Numbered from the stretch's first letter, positions 1 to 8,619 are shown. The stretch is DNA of 41,142 nt from Rhodococcus aetherivorans (GCF_011058165.1 NZ_JAALEG010000058.1:1-41142); one strand, 5' to 3'. Numbers and translations are program-made. Notes: generated from the letters alone by a model not told the origin.

Positions 1-224
1 CTCACACCCCACCCCCGACCCGCACCGTGCCGGCCGTCCTCACGACGGCCGTCCCCCCACGGTCGACGAAGGGTAACGCACCCCTGCGACATCGGCACGC
101 AGGCGGGCGCGAAGACGGCCTGCGCGAAGCGATGTCGTATCGTCTCCGCGAGGTCCGGGCGACACCGGGCGGGCGAGCCCGGCCCGGACCGCAGCACGGT
201 CGGGGGACGACGGGGGGATGGACG
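1..224. other. Upstream region of eccD, no gene seen
   Basis: No convincing coding region is visible here on either strand. In M. tuberculosis the ESX-4 ATPase gene eccC4 lies on the opposite strand just upstream of eccD4, so this stretch may be a divergent promoter region, but no eccC start can be read before the left edge. A purine-rich stretch (cggggggatgg, 211-221) could be the ribosome binding site of eccD. The minus-strand open frames here are composition shadows. Confidence 0.4.
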
Positions 225-1709
225 ATGACGGCTGCGCACACCGAACCGGGGCGGATCGGCGCGCCCGAACTCTGCCGCGTGACCGTGCTGGCCCAGCACA
301 CACAGGTCGACCTCGCGTTACCCGCGGACGTCCCTGTCGCGCTGCTCGTGCCGGGGGTCGTCGATCTCATCACCGCCCACCGGTCCCACAACGACTTCGA
401 CGCCTCCTCCGAGCGGGTCGAGCCCGAGGCGTGGGCGCTGGCCCGTCTCGGATCGTCGCGTCTCGCCGCCGCGCTGAGCCTGCACGAGCACGGCGTCCGG
501 GACGGGGACCTGCTGGTGCTCGAGCACGCGTCGGCACCTGCGCCACCCCCGCTGTTCGACGACGTGACCCACAGCGTCGCGACGGCGGACGAGGCCGGCG
601 CGGGCCGCTGGTCGCCGCGTGCGGCGGCCGCGGTCGCGGCGGTCGTCGCCCTGTCCGCGACGGTCGTCGGGGTGGGGGCCCTGCTGCGACTTGCCTCCCC
701 GGACGGCCGGACGGCCGCCGGTGCCGGCTGCGCCGCGCTCGCCGCCCTGCTCCTGCTCGCCGGGATCCTGCTCGGGCGGGCCCGCGACGACCACCGCACC
801 GCGGCGCTCCTGTGCGCCTGCGCGGTCCCGGCCGCCTTCGCCACCGGAATTCTCGTGGTGCCCGGCTCTTTCGGACCGGCGCACCCCATGCTCGGGGCGG
901 TCCTGTCGGGGGCGGTGGCGACCCTGGTCCTGCTGCTGACCGCCGTCGGAAGGGCGCCCTTCGCCGCGGTCGCCGCCGTCGCCGCGACCGCCGCGGCCGC
1001 ATTTCTCGTCGCCGCCTCGACCGGGATCTCCGCCTCCGCGGTCGGCGCCGGTGTCGTCGTCACGGCCCTGCTGACGGTGACATTCGCACCCCGCCTCGCC
1101 ATGAAATTCGCCGACCTGCCGTTGCCGCCGGTGCCCGGTCCCGGGACCGGGACCGGGACCCCCGCGCCGCAGACCGAAGACGGCAGGGACGGACCGGACT
1201 CCCCGGACGGCGGGGACCGGTCACTGCCCGATCCCAGCGAGCTGGCGGCGGCCGCCGCGCGGGCACGCGACCACCTCACCGGGCTGATCGGTGCGGGAGC
1301 CGTTCTCGTCGTCGCGGGCGCATGGTGTGCCGCGGCGCCGCTGTCCGGCGACGGTCTCCGCTTGCCCGGCACCGCCCTCGCCGTCGCCGCGGCGGCGGTG
1401 ATCATGCTGCGCGGCCGCACCTACACCGATGCGCGCCAGGCGACGTTGCTGGTGGCAGGCGGCGCAACCGTGCCGGTGGGCCTGCTCGGCGCGGCCGCGG
1501 TCGGCGGATCCGCGCCGCCCGTCGTCGTGTTCGCCCTCGCCCTTGCCGTCGCGACCGCAGCGCTGGTGTTCGGCGTGGTCGCGCCGCGACGATCGTTCAC
1601 GCCGGTGCAGCGCCGCGCCGCCGAAGTGGTCGAGTACGCGGTGATCGCGACGATCGTGCCGTTGGCCTGCTGGGTCACCGGGCTCTACGCCGCCGTCCGC
1701 GGGTTCTGA
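225..1709 (+). CDS. eccD4: EccD, ESX-4-type type VII secretion membrane channel protein
   Basis: A 494-residue inner-membrane component of the type VII secretion system. The first ~85 residues form a soluble ubiquitin-like (YukD-type) domain beginning at CRVTVLAQHTQVDLALP. It is followed by many Ala/Val/Leu-rich membrane segments, broken near the middle by a charged Pro/Gly/Asp-rich loop (around 1130-1230) containing a GTGTGT repeat. In characterised ESX systems EccD dimers line the membrane pore together with EccB, EccC and EccE. The ATG at 225 was chosen because a G-rich ribosome site precedes it and the protein then has the usual family length; an in-frame ATG at 27 would add an atypical Arg-rich leader. 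mycP starts one base after its stop, which suggests one operon. The ESX-4 assignment rests on position beside truA/rplQ, as in M. tuberculosis. Confidence 0.9.
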   Translation: MTAAHTEPGRIGAPELCRVTVLAQHTQVDLALPADVPVALLVPGVVDLITAHRSHNDFDASSERVEPEAWALARLGSSRLAAALSLHEHGVRDGDLLVLEHASAPAPPPLFDDVTHSVATADEAGAGRWSPRAAAAVAAVVALSATVVGVGALLRLASPDGRTAAGAGCAALAALLLLAGILLGRARDDHRTAALLCACAVPAAFATGILVVPGSFGPAHPMLGAVLSGAVATLVLLLTAVGRAPFAAVAAVAATAAAAFLVAASTGISASAVGAGVVVTALLTVTFAPRLAMKFADLPLPPVPGPGTGTGTPAPQTEDGRDGPDSPDGGDRSLPDPSELAAAAARARDHLTGLIGAGAVLVVAGAWCAAAPLSGDGLRLPGTALAVAAAAVIMLRGRTYTDARQATLLVAGGATVPVGLLGAAAVGGSAPPVVVFALALAVATAALVFGVVAPRRSFTPVQRRAAEVVEYAVIATIVPLACWVTGLYAAVRGF

Positions 1710-1710
1710 C

Positions 1711-3099
1711 GTGGCCCGCGGCGCACGCCTCGTTGTCGTCGCCCTGGTGCTGACGGCCTCGTCCTTCGGAACGGCCCCGTCCGCCGCGGCGGAACCTCCG
1801 CCCGTCGATGCCGGGCGCCTGCCCCCGCCCGGGGAACCCGGGCCCGTCGACGACACCGGGCAGCGTTCGCCGTGTACCACGGTCGACGTCGCCGGCGACA
1901 GCGCCTCGATCCCGGAACCACAGCGCGTGCTGAACTTTCCGGCCGTGTGGCCGCTGAGTCGCGGGGCGGGGCAGCTCGTGGCGGTGATCGACACCGGGGT
2001 GGGCCGCAATGCGCGGCTGCCCGGGTTGGTACCGGGGGGCGACTATGTCTCCTCGGGCGATGGGACGCAGGACTGCGACGCCCATGGGACCCTGGTGGCG
2101 GGGCTCGTCGCGGCGCAGCCGGTCCCCGGGTCGGGGTTCGCCGGTGGCGCCCCGGATGCGCGGATCCTCACCGTGCGCCAGTCCAGCCGCCACTTCTCGG
2201 CGCGACGGTCGGATCCCGCCGACCACGATGCGCGTACGTCGCCCGGCTACGGCAACGTGCGCACGATGGCGATGGCGGTGCGCCGCGCCGCGGACCTCGG
2301 CGCCACCGTCATCAACATCTCCGAGGTCGCCTGCGCGCCGGCCGCGGAGGGCCTCGACGACCCCGAACTCGGGGCGGCGGTGCGGTACGCGACCGAGGTG
2401 AAGGACGCCGTCGTCGTGGCCGCAGCCGGCAACGTGGAGGACCGCTGCCAGGGGTCGAACCCGCAGGGGCTCGATCCTCTCCGGCCGGGAGACGATCCGT
2501 GGCGCGCGGTCACGACCGTGGCCTCGCCGGCCTGGTACGACGACTACGTACTCACGGTCGGCTCGGTCGAGCCGGACGGGTCACCGTCGAGCTACAGCCT
2601 GCCGGGGCCGTGGGTGGACGTCGCCGCGCCCGGCAGCGGGGTGGTTTCCCTGCATCCCACCGCCGATGGCCTCGTCGACGCCTACCGGGGAGCCGAGGGC
2701 CCGGTGCCGGTGTCCGGCACGAGCTTCGCCGCGCCGCTGGTGGCCGCGACCGTCGCGCTGGTACGGGCGCGGTTTCCGCACCTCGATGCCCGCGCCGTGG
2801 CGATGCGGATCGAGGCCACGGCGCACGCACCGGCGGAGGGCTGGAATCCGCGGGTGGGCCACGGCGTGATCGACCCCGTCGCGGCGGTGACCGCCCCGCC
2901 GAGGGAGCGGCGTCCGCAGGAGCCGGCCTCGGTGGCCGTCGCGGCGCCGATACCGCGGACGCCGCCGGATCACCGGCCCAGGGACGTCGCGGTCGTCGTG
3001 GCGGCGGTGGTGCTCGCGGTCCTGGGGGTGGCGGCGTCGGCGACCGCGCCGCTGCGGCGCCGTCGTCAGCGGCCGGCGCCGACCGGCGCCGGGTCGTGA
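1711..3099 (+). CDS. mycP4: MycP, mycosin subtilisin-like serine protease of ESX-4
   Basis: A 462-residue membrane-anchored S8 protease. The N terminus carries a signal peptide (residues 1-27, ending SAAAEPP). The catalytic triad is visible: Asp94 in AVIDTGVG, His125 in DAHGTLVAG and Ser338 in SGTSFAAPL, with oxyanion-hole Asn241 in AAAGN. A C-terminal membrane helix (about 425-447) is followed by an Arg-rich cytosolic tail. Mycosins are required for assembly or stability of ESX channels and face the periplasm-like side. The GTG start lies one base after the eccD stop with no clear ribosome site, so translational coupling is likely. Its 3' end overlaps the convergent eccB gene by 34 bp. Confidence 0.93.
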   Translation: MARGARLVVVALVLTASSFGTAPSAAAEPPPVDAGRLPPPGEPGPVDDTGQRSPCTTVDVAGDSASIPEPQRVLNFPAVWPLSRGAGQLVAVIDTGVGRNARLPGLVPGGDYVSSGDGTQDCDAHGTLVAGLVAAQPVPGSGFAGGAPDARILTVRQSSRHFSARRSDPADHDARTSPGYGNVRTMAMAVRRAADLGATVINISEVACAPAAEGLDDPELGAAVRYATEVKDAVVVAAAGNVEDRCQGSNPQGLDPLRPGDDPWRAVTTVASPAWYDDYVLTVGSVEPDGSPSSYSLPGPWVDVAAPGSGVVSLHPTADGLVDAYRGAEGPVPVSGTSFAAPLVAATVALVRARFPHLDARAVAMRIEATAHAPAEGWNPRVGHGVIDPVAAVTAPPRERRPQEPASVAVAAPIPRTPPDHRPRDVAVVVAAVVLAVLGVAASATAPLRRRRQRPAPTGAGS

Positions 3100-4520
3100 T
3101 CCGGCGCGACACCGTCGTGGGCGACGAGTGCCTCCGCCCGCCCGAGTGCAGGACCCGGCGCGAACAGTTCGACGATCTGCCACGGCGCGGGCACCGGTTC
3201 GGAGAATCCCAGGGCGGTCGCGGCTTCCGCGTCGACGATCCCGTAGCGCACGCCGGTGTCGGCCACGTAGAAGAGGGCGCCGCGCCGCGCACTGTCCGGC
3301 GCGACGGAGGTGGTCTGCACGAACGCCCCCCGGCCGGGCGCGAGGTAGGCGCTGTCGGCCTCGGGCCCGGCGCCGTCCGCCTGGGCCAGGGACACGGGCA
3401 CCGCGCCGTCGGGCAGCGGCAGCGCGGACCCCGCCGACACCTCGACGACGGACCGCGACCGTTCGGCCGCGCCGACCCCCGGGGTCCACGTCAGGCAGGC
3501 GACGGGACGGTCGCGGGCATCGATGACGGTGGGCACGGTGGCGGGAAAGGTGTCCACCGCGAGACCCCGCACGGTCGGAGCGTCGCGCAGCACGTCCGGC
3601 GCGACGGCCGGGATCTCCGCGGCGCCCTGCGAGTCGGTGAAGTGGACGATCTGCGCTGTCGCCTCGGACACCTCCTGCACGCCGTCGCGCAGCACGACGT
3701 AGAACCTCTTCCCGTCGGGCACCGCGACGCGGACCACCGAACCGACGGTCAGCGATCCGATCGGATAGCCGGGTTCGCCGCCAGCACCGGGGATCCGCGG
3801 GGCCTCGAGCCGCGGCACCTCCGGGATCGCGGCGAGCAGGCCCGGTCCGACGGGACGTGCCATGCCGGCATCGATGCCGAGGACGCGGGTGAGCGCCTGG
3901 TCCGCCAGATCCACCTCGGCGCGGGAGCCGCGGTAGACCAGATGGTGCCTGCCGTCGGCCGCGACGAGCAGGGCCTCGTCGTCGGCGAGAGGCCGCACGC
4001 GCTCGCCGTAGGCCGGCTCTCCCCCGGTGACGGTCGTTGTGACGGAACGACTTCCGTCGGTCGTCACGGTGTCGCACACCGTCCACGGCAGCGGTGCCGC
4101 GACGTGTGCCAGCGCGGACGGCGCACCGGGGATACCGACGAGGGGCCCCCGGGGCCGGGTTTCGAATTCGCCGTCGGCAACGACGGCGGGGGCCTCGGGC
4201 CGCCCGAGCACCAAACGGGCGGAGGCCAGGTTGAGTACCGGATGGAAGGCGCCGTCGATCGCGACCAGCATCGCGCCGGAATCGCGTCCCACCACAATCG
4301 CCGCGTCACCGATCCTGTCCTGCGGGCGGAGCAGAGCGAGCGCGGCACAGCCGGCGAGGCCGACACAGGCGAGGACGGCGCCCACCGCCAGGGCACGCGA
4401 CTGCGACCGCATCGGGTCGTGGATCATCCGCACGTCTCGCCGCACCAGTGCATGTTCCATGCGGCGCACCAGAAATCGGTAGCCGTTGACCTGCCAGCGC
4501 GTGGTCGGCTGCGCTCCCAT
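3066..4520 (-). CDS. eccB4: EccB, ESX-4-type type VII secretion protein
   Basis: A 484-residue single-pass membrane protein. The N terminus begins MGAQPTTRWQVNGYRFLVRR, the signature start of EccB, followed by one membrane helix (about residues 42-64). The rest is a large extracytoplasmic domain with the repeated beta-type fold of the family. One Cys in each of the motifs VCDTV and PVACLTW could form the conserved disulfide. EccB is the periplasmic vestibule of the ESX channel and in some systems has ATPase activity. The ATG at 4520 matches the family N terminus; longer frames upstream are spurious. It is divergent from eccE (105 bp apart) and convergent with mycP, the same orientation as in M. 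tuberculosis ESX-4. Confidence 0.92.
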   Translation of the reverse strand: MGAQPTTRWQVNGYRFLVRRMEHALVRRDVRMIHDPMRSQSRALAVGAVLACVGLAGCAALALLRPQDRIGDAAIVVGRDSGAMLVAIDGAFHPVLNLASARLVLGRPEAPAVVADGEFETRPRGPLVGIPGAPSALAHVAAPLPWTVCDTVTTDGSRSVTTTVTGGEPAYGERVRPLADDEALLVAADGRHHLVYRGSRAEVDLADQALTRVLGIDAGMARPVGPGLLAAIPEVPRLEAPRIPGAGGEPGYPIGSLTVGSVVRVAVPDGKRFYVVLRDGVQEVSEATAQIVHFTDSQGAAEIPAVAPDVLRDAPTVRGLAVDTFPATVPTVIDARDRPVACLTWTPGVGAAERSRSVVEVSAGSALPLPDGAVPVSLAQADGAGPEADSAYLAPGRGAFVQTTSVAPDSARRGALFYVADTGVRYGIVDAEAATALGFSEPVPAPWQIVELFAPGPALGRAEALVAHDGVAPDHDPAPVGAGR

Positions 4521-4625
4521 CGATCCTCCCCCGTACGACGCCCCCTCCGCCGCAACACAGTACAGTTCCGCCCGGGAACGTCGGGGGGGCCGGGCCGTCG
4601 CTCGGGTGGGAACGGGGGAATCGTC
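4521..4625. promoter_or_regulatory. Divergent eccB/eccE intergenic region
   Basis: This 105-bp region separates the two outward-facing genes. An acagtacagt stretch at 4557-4566 offers a -10-like TACAGT for the plus strand (4561-4566) and TACTGT for the minus strand (4557-4562), so the two promoters may overlap. No convincing -35 elements are seen. A purine-rich gggggaa ends at 4620, six bases before the chosen eccE GTG. Confidence 0.4.
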
Positions 4626-6242
4626 GTGCAGGATGGGATCTTCCGGCGGCCGCGGCGCCGCTGCGTGGTGACGGTGGTGCGGGCGCAGTGCGCGGCGGTG
4701 ATCGGCGCGACGACGGCGGCGGCGACGGGCGCTCCGCTTCCCGCTGCGGTGACCGTGGCGGTACTGGCCGCGCTGGCGGTGGCGGTGCCTGTCCACGGAC
4801 TCGACGCCGTCGAATGGGGGCGGCTGTGGTGGCGGTTCCGGCGCCGTTCGCTGCGGTCCGGCCCGGTGATCGTCGACGTCGCGGCGGGCGACGATCGACC
4901 GGTCGGGGTGTGCTGGGACGGCACCGCCGTCGTGGCGGTGGTCGAGCTGGTACCGACGGCCGGCGAGCTCACCCGGCTGACACGAGATCGGGCCGAACCG
5001 CTGCGCCGGCTTCCGCTGGCCGCGATCGCCGCGTGCCTCGCCACGCACGACGTCGGCCTCGACGGAATCGACGTCATCGTGCACGGCAGCCGGGTGTGCG
5101 ACGAGACCGCCGCCGGTGCGGCGTACGAGCGCCTGATCGGGCCGCTGCCCGCCGCCGCGACGCGCACCGTGTGGCTCGCGCTGCGGTTCGGCTCCGTCGC
5201 CTGCCCGGCCGCGGTGGCCCGCCGTGGCGGCGGCTCGGAGGGCGCGGCGCGCGCGGTGACCGCCGCGGCGCGGCGCGTCGTGCGCGCGTTGGCGGAGCAG
5301 CATCACACCGCGAGGATCCTCGGCGCGGGAGAGATCGCCGGGGCGGTGGAGTCCGTCGCCGGGTGCGCGGATCCGGCGTTGCTCGAGGAGGATCGGGGCG
5401 CAGTACGGCTTCCCGGCGGCTACAGTCGCGCCGCGGTGGTGGAGCCGGGGCACCTCGACCGGGCGATCATGACCCGGGTCTGGTCCGAGTCACTGTCGTC
5501 GGCGACGATCGCGGTTCGGCTGCGCCCCGGCGCCGAGCCGGGAGCCGTGCGGGTGGGAGCGTCGGTGCGCGGCACGAGCCGCACGCCCGAGCCGAGGATC
5601 CGGATGCCGGGCACCCGACGGCTGTGGAGCCGCGAACTGGACGGGTTGCTGGCGTCGATCCCGACGGCCGCGGTGGGGCTCGAGGATCTGATCCCGCTGC
5701 GCACCATGCACCTCGCCGACGTCGACGCCCTGGCGCTGCCGGTGACGGGATGCGGGCAGCTGCTCGGCGCGGACGAGTCCGGTGCGGCCGTGTCCGTCCG
5801 CCTGACCGGCCGGGGGGTGCGCACCGTGTATGTCGCCGGGGAGCTGTATCTGGCGCAGCAGGTGGTGTTCCGGGCGGTGGCGACGGGCGCCCGCGTGGTG
5901 ATCCACACCGATCGCGCCCTGGCCTGGCGTCCCCTGCTGGCCGCGGCGGGTCCGGACCGGTTGCGGTTGGCCGGCGACGATCGGGGCTTCGACACGATCG
6001 TGTACGACGGCGTGCGGCCGGCGACGGTCCCGGCCGGGACGACCGCGATCCACGTGCACGCACACCCGGATCGGTGGCCGCGCGAGCGCCCGGACGTGTC
6101 GATCCTGCAGCCCGGAGCGGCCGGCGATCGGGTGGTGCTGGCGGTGGGTGGCCGACGGCTGTCGCTGTCGTTGGTGAGCATCGACGCCGAGGCCGCGTAC
6201 ATCGGCCGTCCGCGTGCCGCGCAGCCGGCGCCCGCACGCTGA
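4626..6242 (+). CDS. eccE4: EccE, ESX-4-type type VII secretion protein
   Basis: A 538-residue protein with two closely spaced N-terminal membrane helices (about residues 14-34 and 37-57) followed by a basic stretch (WRFRRRSLR) and a large soluble domain, the layout of EccE. The segment after the basic stretch (PVIVDVAAGDDRPVGVCWDG) is typical of the family's cytosolic domain. EccE sits at the periphery of the ESX membrane complex. GTG 4626 was chosen because gggggaa lies six bases upstream and membrane helices follow directly; the frame is open far upstream, but that part reads as an Arg/Gly-rich shadow of mycP and eccB. M. tuberculosis ESX-4 lacks eccE, whereas ESX-4 loci of M. abscessus and Nocardiaceae retain one. 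The family call is from architecture and context more than from a sharp motif. Confidence 0.8.
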   Translation: MQDGIFRRPRRRCVVTVVRAQCAAVIGATTAAATGAPLPAAVTVAVLAALAVAVPVHGLDAVEWGRLWWRFRRRSLRSGPVIVDVAAGDDRPVGVCWDGTAVVAVVELVPTAGELTRLTRDRAEPLRRLPLAAIAACLATHDVGLDGIDVIVHGSRVCDETAAGAAYERLIGPLPAAATRTVWLALRFGSVACPAAVARRGGGSEGAARAVTAAARRVVRALAEQHHTARILGAGEIAGAVESVAGCADPALLEEDRGAVRLPGGYSRAAVVEPGHLDRAIMTRVWSESLSSATIAVRLRPGAEPGAVRVGASVRGTSRTPEPRIRMPGTRRLWSRELDGLLASIPTAAVGLEDLIPLRTMHLADVDALALPVTGCGQLLGADESGAAVSVRLTGRGVRTVYVAGELYLAQQVVFRAVATGARVVIHTDRALAWRPLLAAAGPDRLRLAGDDRGFDTIVYDGVRPATVPAGTTAIHVHAHPDRWPRERPDVSILQPGAAGDRVVLAVGGRRLSLSLVSIDAEAAYIGRPRAAQPAPAR

Positions 6243-6252
6243 GCCGGGTCCC

Positions 6253-6819
6253 TCAGCCGGGGTAGGGCTGGGCGGCCCGCCCGGCGCGCACGGTCCGCGC
6301 CCACCAGGCGAGCTGGTTCAACATGCGCTGCGCGGCGTCGATCGCGGCGCCGTCGGTGGTGGTGCCGTCGGCGGCGAAGGCGTGCTTGACGCGGTGGAAG
6401 CTGACCGATTCGCGGACCGGGACCATGTGCACCTCGACGACGACCTGCCGGAGTTGCTCGACGGCGCGCAATCCGCCGGAGAGCCCGCCGTAGGAGACGA
6501 ATCCGATCGGCTTGGTGCGCCATTCGCGTTTGACGGTGTCGATGGCGGTCTTGAGGGCGGCCGGGTACCCGTGGTTGTACTCGGAGGTGACGACGGCGAA
6601 TGCGTCGGCCGCCTCGATCCGCCGGGTGAACGCCTCGGCCTCAGGGCCGCCGGAGAGATCCTGCGGCAGCGGGGTGTCGGCGAGGTCGAGCACGCCGACG
6701 TCGAACTCGGGGCGCTGCCGTGCGGTGGCGGCGAACCAGTCGGCGACGACGGGGGCGATCCGTCCGGCGCGCACGCTGGCGACGACGATCTCGAGACGAA
6801 TCGGGGCTTCGGCGTCCAT
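6253..6819 (-). CDS. NAD(P)H-dependent FMN reductase family protein
   Basis: A 188-residue flavodoxin-fold oxidoreductase of the NADPH-dependent FMN reductase family. The flavin-phosphate loop is represented by VASVRAGRIAPVVADWF near residues 13-29. The family motif SEYNHGYPAALKTAID lies near the middle, followed by GFVSYGGLSGG, also typical. Such proteins reduce FMN, quinones or azo compounds in the cytosol; the substrate cannot be read from sequence. It starts 18 bp after the tetR stop on the same strand, so tetR and this gene are probably one transcript under the control of that regulator. Confidence 0.85.
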   Translation of the reverse strand: MDAEAPIRLEIVVASVRAGRIAPVVADWFAATARQRPEFDVGVLDLADTPLPQDLSGGPEAEAFTRRIEAADAFAVVTSEYNHGYPAALKTAIDTVKREWRTKPIGFVSYGGLSGGLRAVEQLRQVVVEVHMVPVRESVSFHRVKHAFAADGTTTDGAAIDAAQRMLNQLAWWARTVRAGRAAQPYPG

Positions 6820-6837
6820 GGGCCGATGGTAGGCGGC

Positions 6838-7419
6838 TCAGGCGGTGAGGCCGTGGGTCAGGAGGGCGGCGAGTTCGCGGTAGGCCTGGGCGTCCGGCAG
6901 GCCGGTGGCCTCGGCGACGTGGCGCTGCTGGATGCGGACCATGACAGCCGCGACGACGTCGGCGACGAACGCGGCGTGCACGTCGCGCAGTTCGCCGGCG
7001 GCGACGCCGTCGGCGATGAGGTCGCGGACGCGTTCGGCGGCGAGGCGGGTGTTGCGTTCGTAGACCTCGCGGGCGGTGGGGGCGGCGGCCATGTCCTCCA
7101 TGAACTGCGCGGAGGCGGGTTCGAGTTGCCGGCCGACGGCTTCGAGGTAGGCGCGGATGCGGTCGGCGGCGCCGGTGTGGCCGTCGAGTTCGGCCTCGAC
7201 GCGTTCGGTGGCGCCACGGAAGAAGTGCACGGTGGCCGCGCGGACGAGGCGGTCCTTGCTCTCGGCGAGGGTGTAGAGCGTCGACTTCGAGCAGTGCAGG
7301 CGGGCGGCGATGTCGTCGAGGGTGAAGTGGGCGAAGCCCGCGGCGAGGAACAGGGCGACGAGCTGGTCGAACAGCTGCGCCTGACGTGCCGTGCCGCGTC
7401 GGATCCCCGCTCTTGTCAT
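6838..7419 (-). CDS. TetR family transcriptional regulator
   Basis: A 193-residue TetR-type repressor. The N-terminal helix-turn-helix lies at about residues 32-59 (FTLDDIAARLHCSKSTLYTL, then ESKDRLV), with a helical ligand-binding C-terminal domain. It is divergent from an acyl-CoA dehydrogenase and upstream of a flavin reductase, so it probably controls both in response to an acyl-CoA or related ligand; this is inference from context. A -10-like TACTGT (minus strand, 7432-7427) lies seven bases before the ATG, so the message may be leaderless and the repressor may regulate itself through the palindromes overlapping this promoter. Confidence 0.88.
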   Translation of the reverse strand: MTRAGIRRGTARQAQLFDQLVALFLAAGFAHFTLDDIAARLHCSKSTLYTLAESKDRLVRAATVHFFRGATERVEAELDGHTGAADRIRAYLEAVGRQLEPASAQFMEDMAAAPTAREVYERNTRLAAERVRDLIADGVAAGELRDVHAAFVADVVAAVMVRIQQRHVAEATGLPDAQAYRELAALLTHGLTA

Positions 7420-7426
7420 ACTTCAT

Positions 7427-7456
7427 ACAGTACTGCAGTATCGTTCTCAGTACTAT
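7427..7456. promoter_or_regulatory. Operator/promoter between tetR and acyl-CoA dehydrogenase
   Basis: An inverted repeat AGTACTG-N12-CAGTACT occupies 7429-7435 and 7448-7454. It encloses a perfect 10-bp palindrome, tactgcagta, at 7431-7440. A -10-like TACTAT (7451-7456) for the dehydrogenase and TACTGT for tetR (7427-7432, minus) both overlap the repeats. This layout fits a TetR dimer or pair of dimers blocking both promoters. Confidence 0.65.
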
Positions 7457-7476
7457 TTCCGATCGAGGAGTCTGCC

Positions 7477-8619
7477 GTGCCTGTCGAGCGCCTGCTGCCC
7501 ACCCCCGAGGCCTACGACCTCATCGAACTGACCCGCGACGTCGCGGACAAGGTTCTCGCCCCGCGGGTCGTCGAACACGAGCGCACCGAGACGTTCCCCG
7601 AGGGGGTCTTCCCGGCCCTCGGCGCGGCGGGGTTGCTGAGCCTGCCGTACCCGGAGGAATTCGGCGGCGGCAACCAGCCGTACGAGGTGTACCTGCAGGT
7701 GCTCGAGGAGCTCGGCGCCCGCTGGGCGGCGGTTGCCGTCGCGGTGAGCGTGCACGGGCTGTCGTGCTTCGCGCTGGCCACCCACGGCACCGACGAGCAG
7801 AAGAACAAGTGGCTGCCGGACATGCTCGGCGGCGACACGATCGGCGCCTACAGCCTCTCCGAGCCGCAGGCCGGGTCCGATGCCGCGGCCCTGGCCTGCC
7901 GCGCGACGGCCGTGGACGGCGGCTACCGGATCTCCGGATCGAAGGCGTGGATCACCAACGGCGGCAAGGCAGACTTCTACACGCTGTTCGCCCGGACCTC
8001 CGACGCCGGCTCGAAGGGCATCTCCTGCTTCCTCGTGCCGGCCGGAACCGAGGGCCTGAGCTTCGGTAAGCCCGAGGAGAAGATGGGTCTGCACGCCATC
8101 CCGACCACCACCGCCCACTACGACGACGCGTTCGTGCCCGGCGAGCGCCGCATCGGCGCCGAGGGCCAGGGCCTGCCGATCGCGTTCAGCGCGCTCGACT
8201 CGGGCCGGCTCGGCATCGCGGCCGTCGCGGTGGGTCTCGCGCAGGCCGCGCTCGACGAGGCCACCGCATACGCCAAGGAGCGCAAGGCGTTCGGCAAGAA
8301 GATCATCGACCACCAGGGACTCGGGTTCGTCCTCGCCGACATGGCCGCCGCGGTGGACTCGGCCCGCGCGACGTACATCGACGCCGCGCGCCGCAAGGAT
8401 GCCGGCCTGCCCTACTCGCGGCAGGCGTCGGTCGCCAAGCTCGTCGCGACCGATGCGGCGATGAAGGTGACCACCGACGCCGTGCAGGTGCTCGGCGGCT
8501 ACGGCTACACCCGCGACTTCCCCGTCGAACGTTTCATGCGGGACGCGAAGATCACCCAGATCTTCGAGGGCACGAACCAGATCCAGCGGCTGGTCATCGC
8601 GCGGCACCTGGCCGGCTGA
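7477..8619 (+). CDS. Acyl-CoA dehydrogenase
   Basis: A 380-residue FAD-dependent acyl-CoA dehydrogenase, the usual family length. The N-terminal helical domain is followed by the middle beta domain with AYSLSEPQAGSDAAAL and the flavin-contacting WITNGG. The C-terminal domain holds ERKAFGK and QVLGGYGYTRDFPVERFMRD. The catalytic base is probably Glu364 in QIFEGTNQIQ, the position used by short- and medium-chain enzymes. It catalyses alpha,beta-dehydrogenation of an acyl-CoA, passing electrons to ETF; chain length cannot be inferred. The GTG start has gaggag six bases upstream. Control by the divergent TetR protein is likely. Confidence 0.93.
   Translation: MPVERLLPTPEAYDLIELTRDVADKVLAPRVVEHERTETFPEGVFPALGAAGLLSLPYPEEFGGGNQPYEVYLQVLEELGARWAAVAVAVSVHGLSCFALATHGTDEQKNKWLPDMLGGDTIGAYSLSEPQAGSDAAALACRATAVDGGYRISGSKAWITNGGKADFYTLFARTSDAGSKGISCFLVPAGTEGLSFGKPEEKMGLHAIPTTTAHYDDAFVPGERRIGAEGQGLPIAFSALDSGRLGIAAVAVGLAQAALDEATAYAKERKAFGKKIIDHQGLGFVLADMAAAVDSARATYIDAARRKDAGLPYSRQASVAKLVATDAAMKVTTDAVQVLGGYGYTRDFPVERFMRDAKITQIFEGTNQIQRLVIARHLAG

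Noticed and set aside
1138-1160. gggacc hexamer repeat in eccD
   Set aside because: In-frame Gly-Thr codon repeat in a loop between membrane helices; simple-sequence, no independent element.
2-1420. Long minus-strand open frame antisense to eccD
   Set aside because: Composition is Arg/Ala/Ser/Pro-rich with no recognisable fold. It is a high-GC shadow of a well-supported membrane protein gene. Many similar shadows across the window were also left out.
1872-4625. Apparent 900-residue N-terminal extension of EccE
   Set aside because: This open frame crosses mycP and eccB out of frame and reads as Arg/Gly repeats. EccE architecture begins at the GTG at 4626, which has a ribosome site.
4521-5453. 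Upstream extension of eccB on the minus strand
   Set aside because: Antisense to eccE and low in recognisable features; the EccB signature N terminus begins at 4520.
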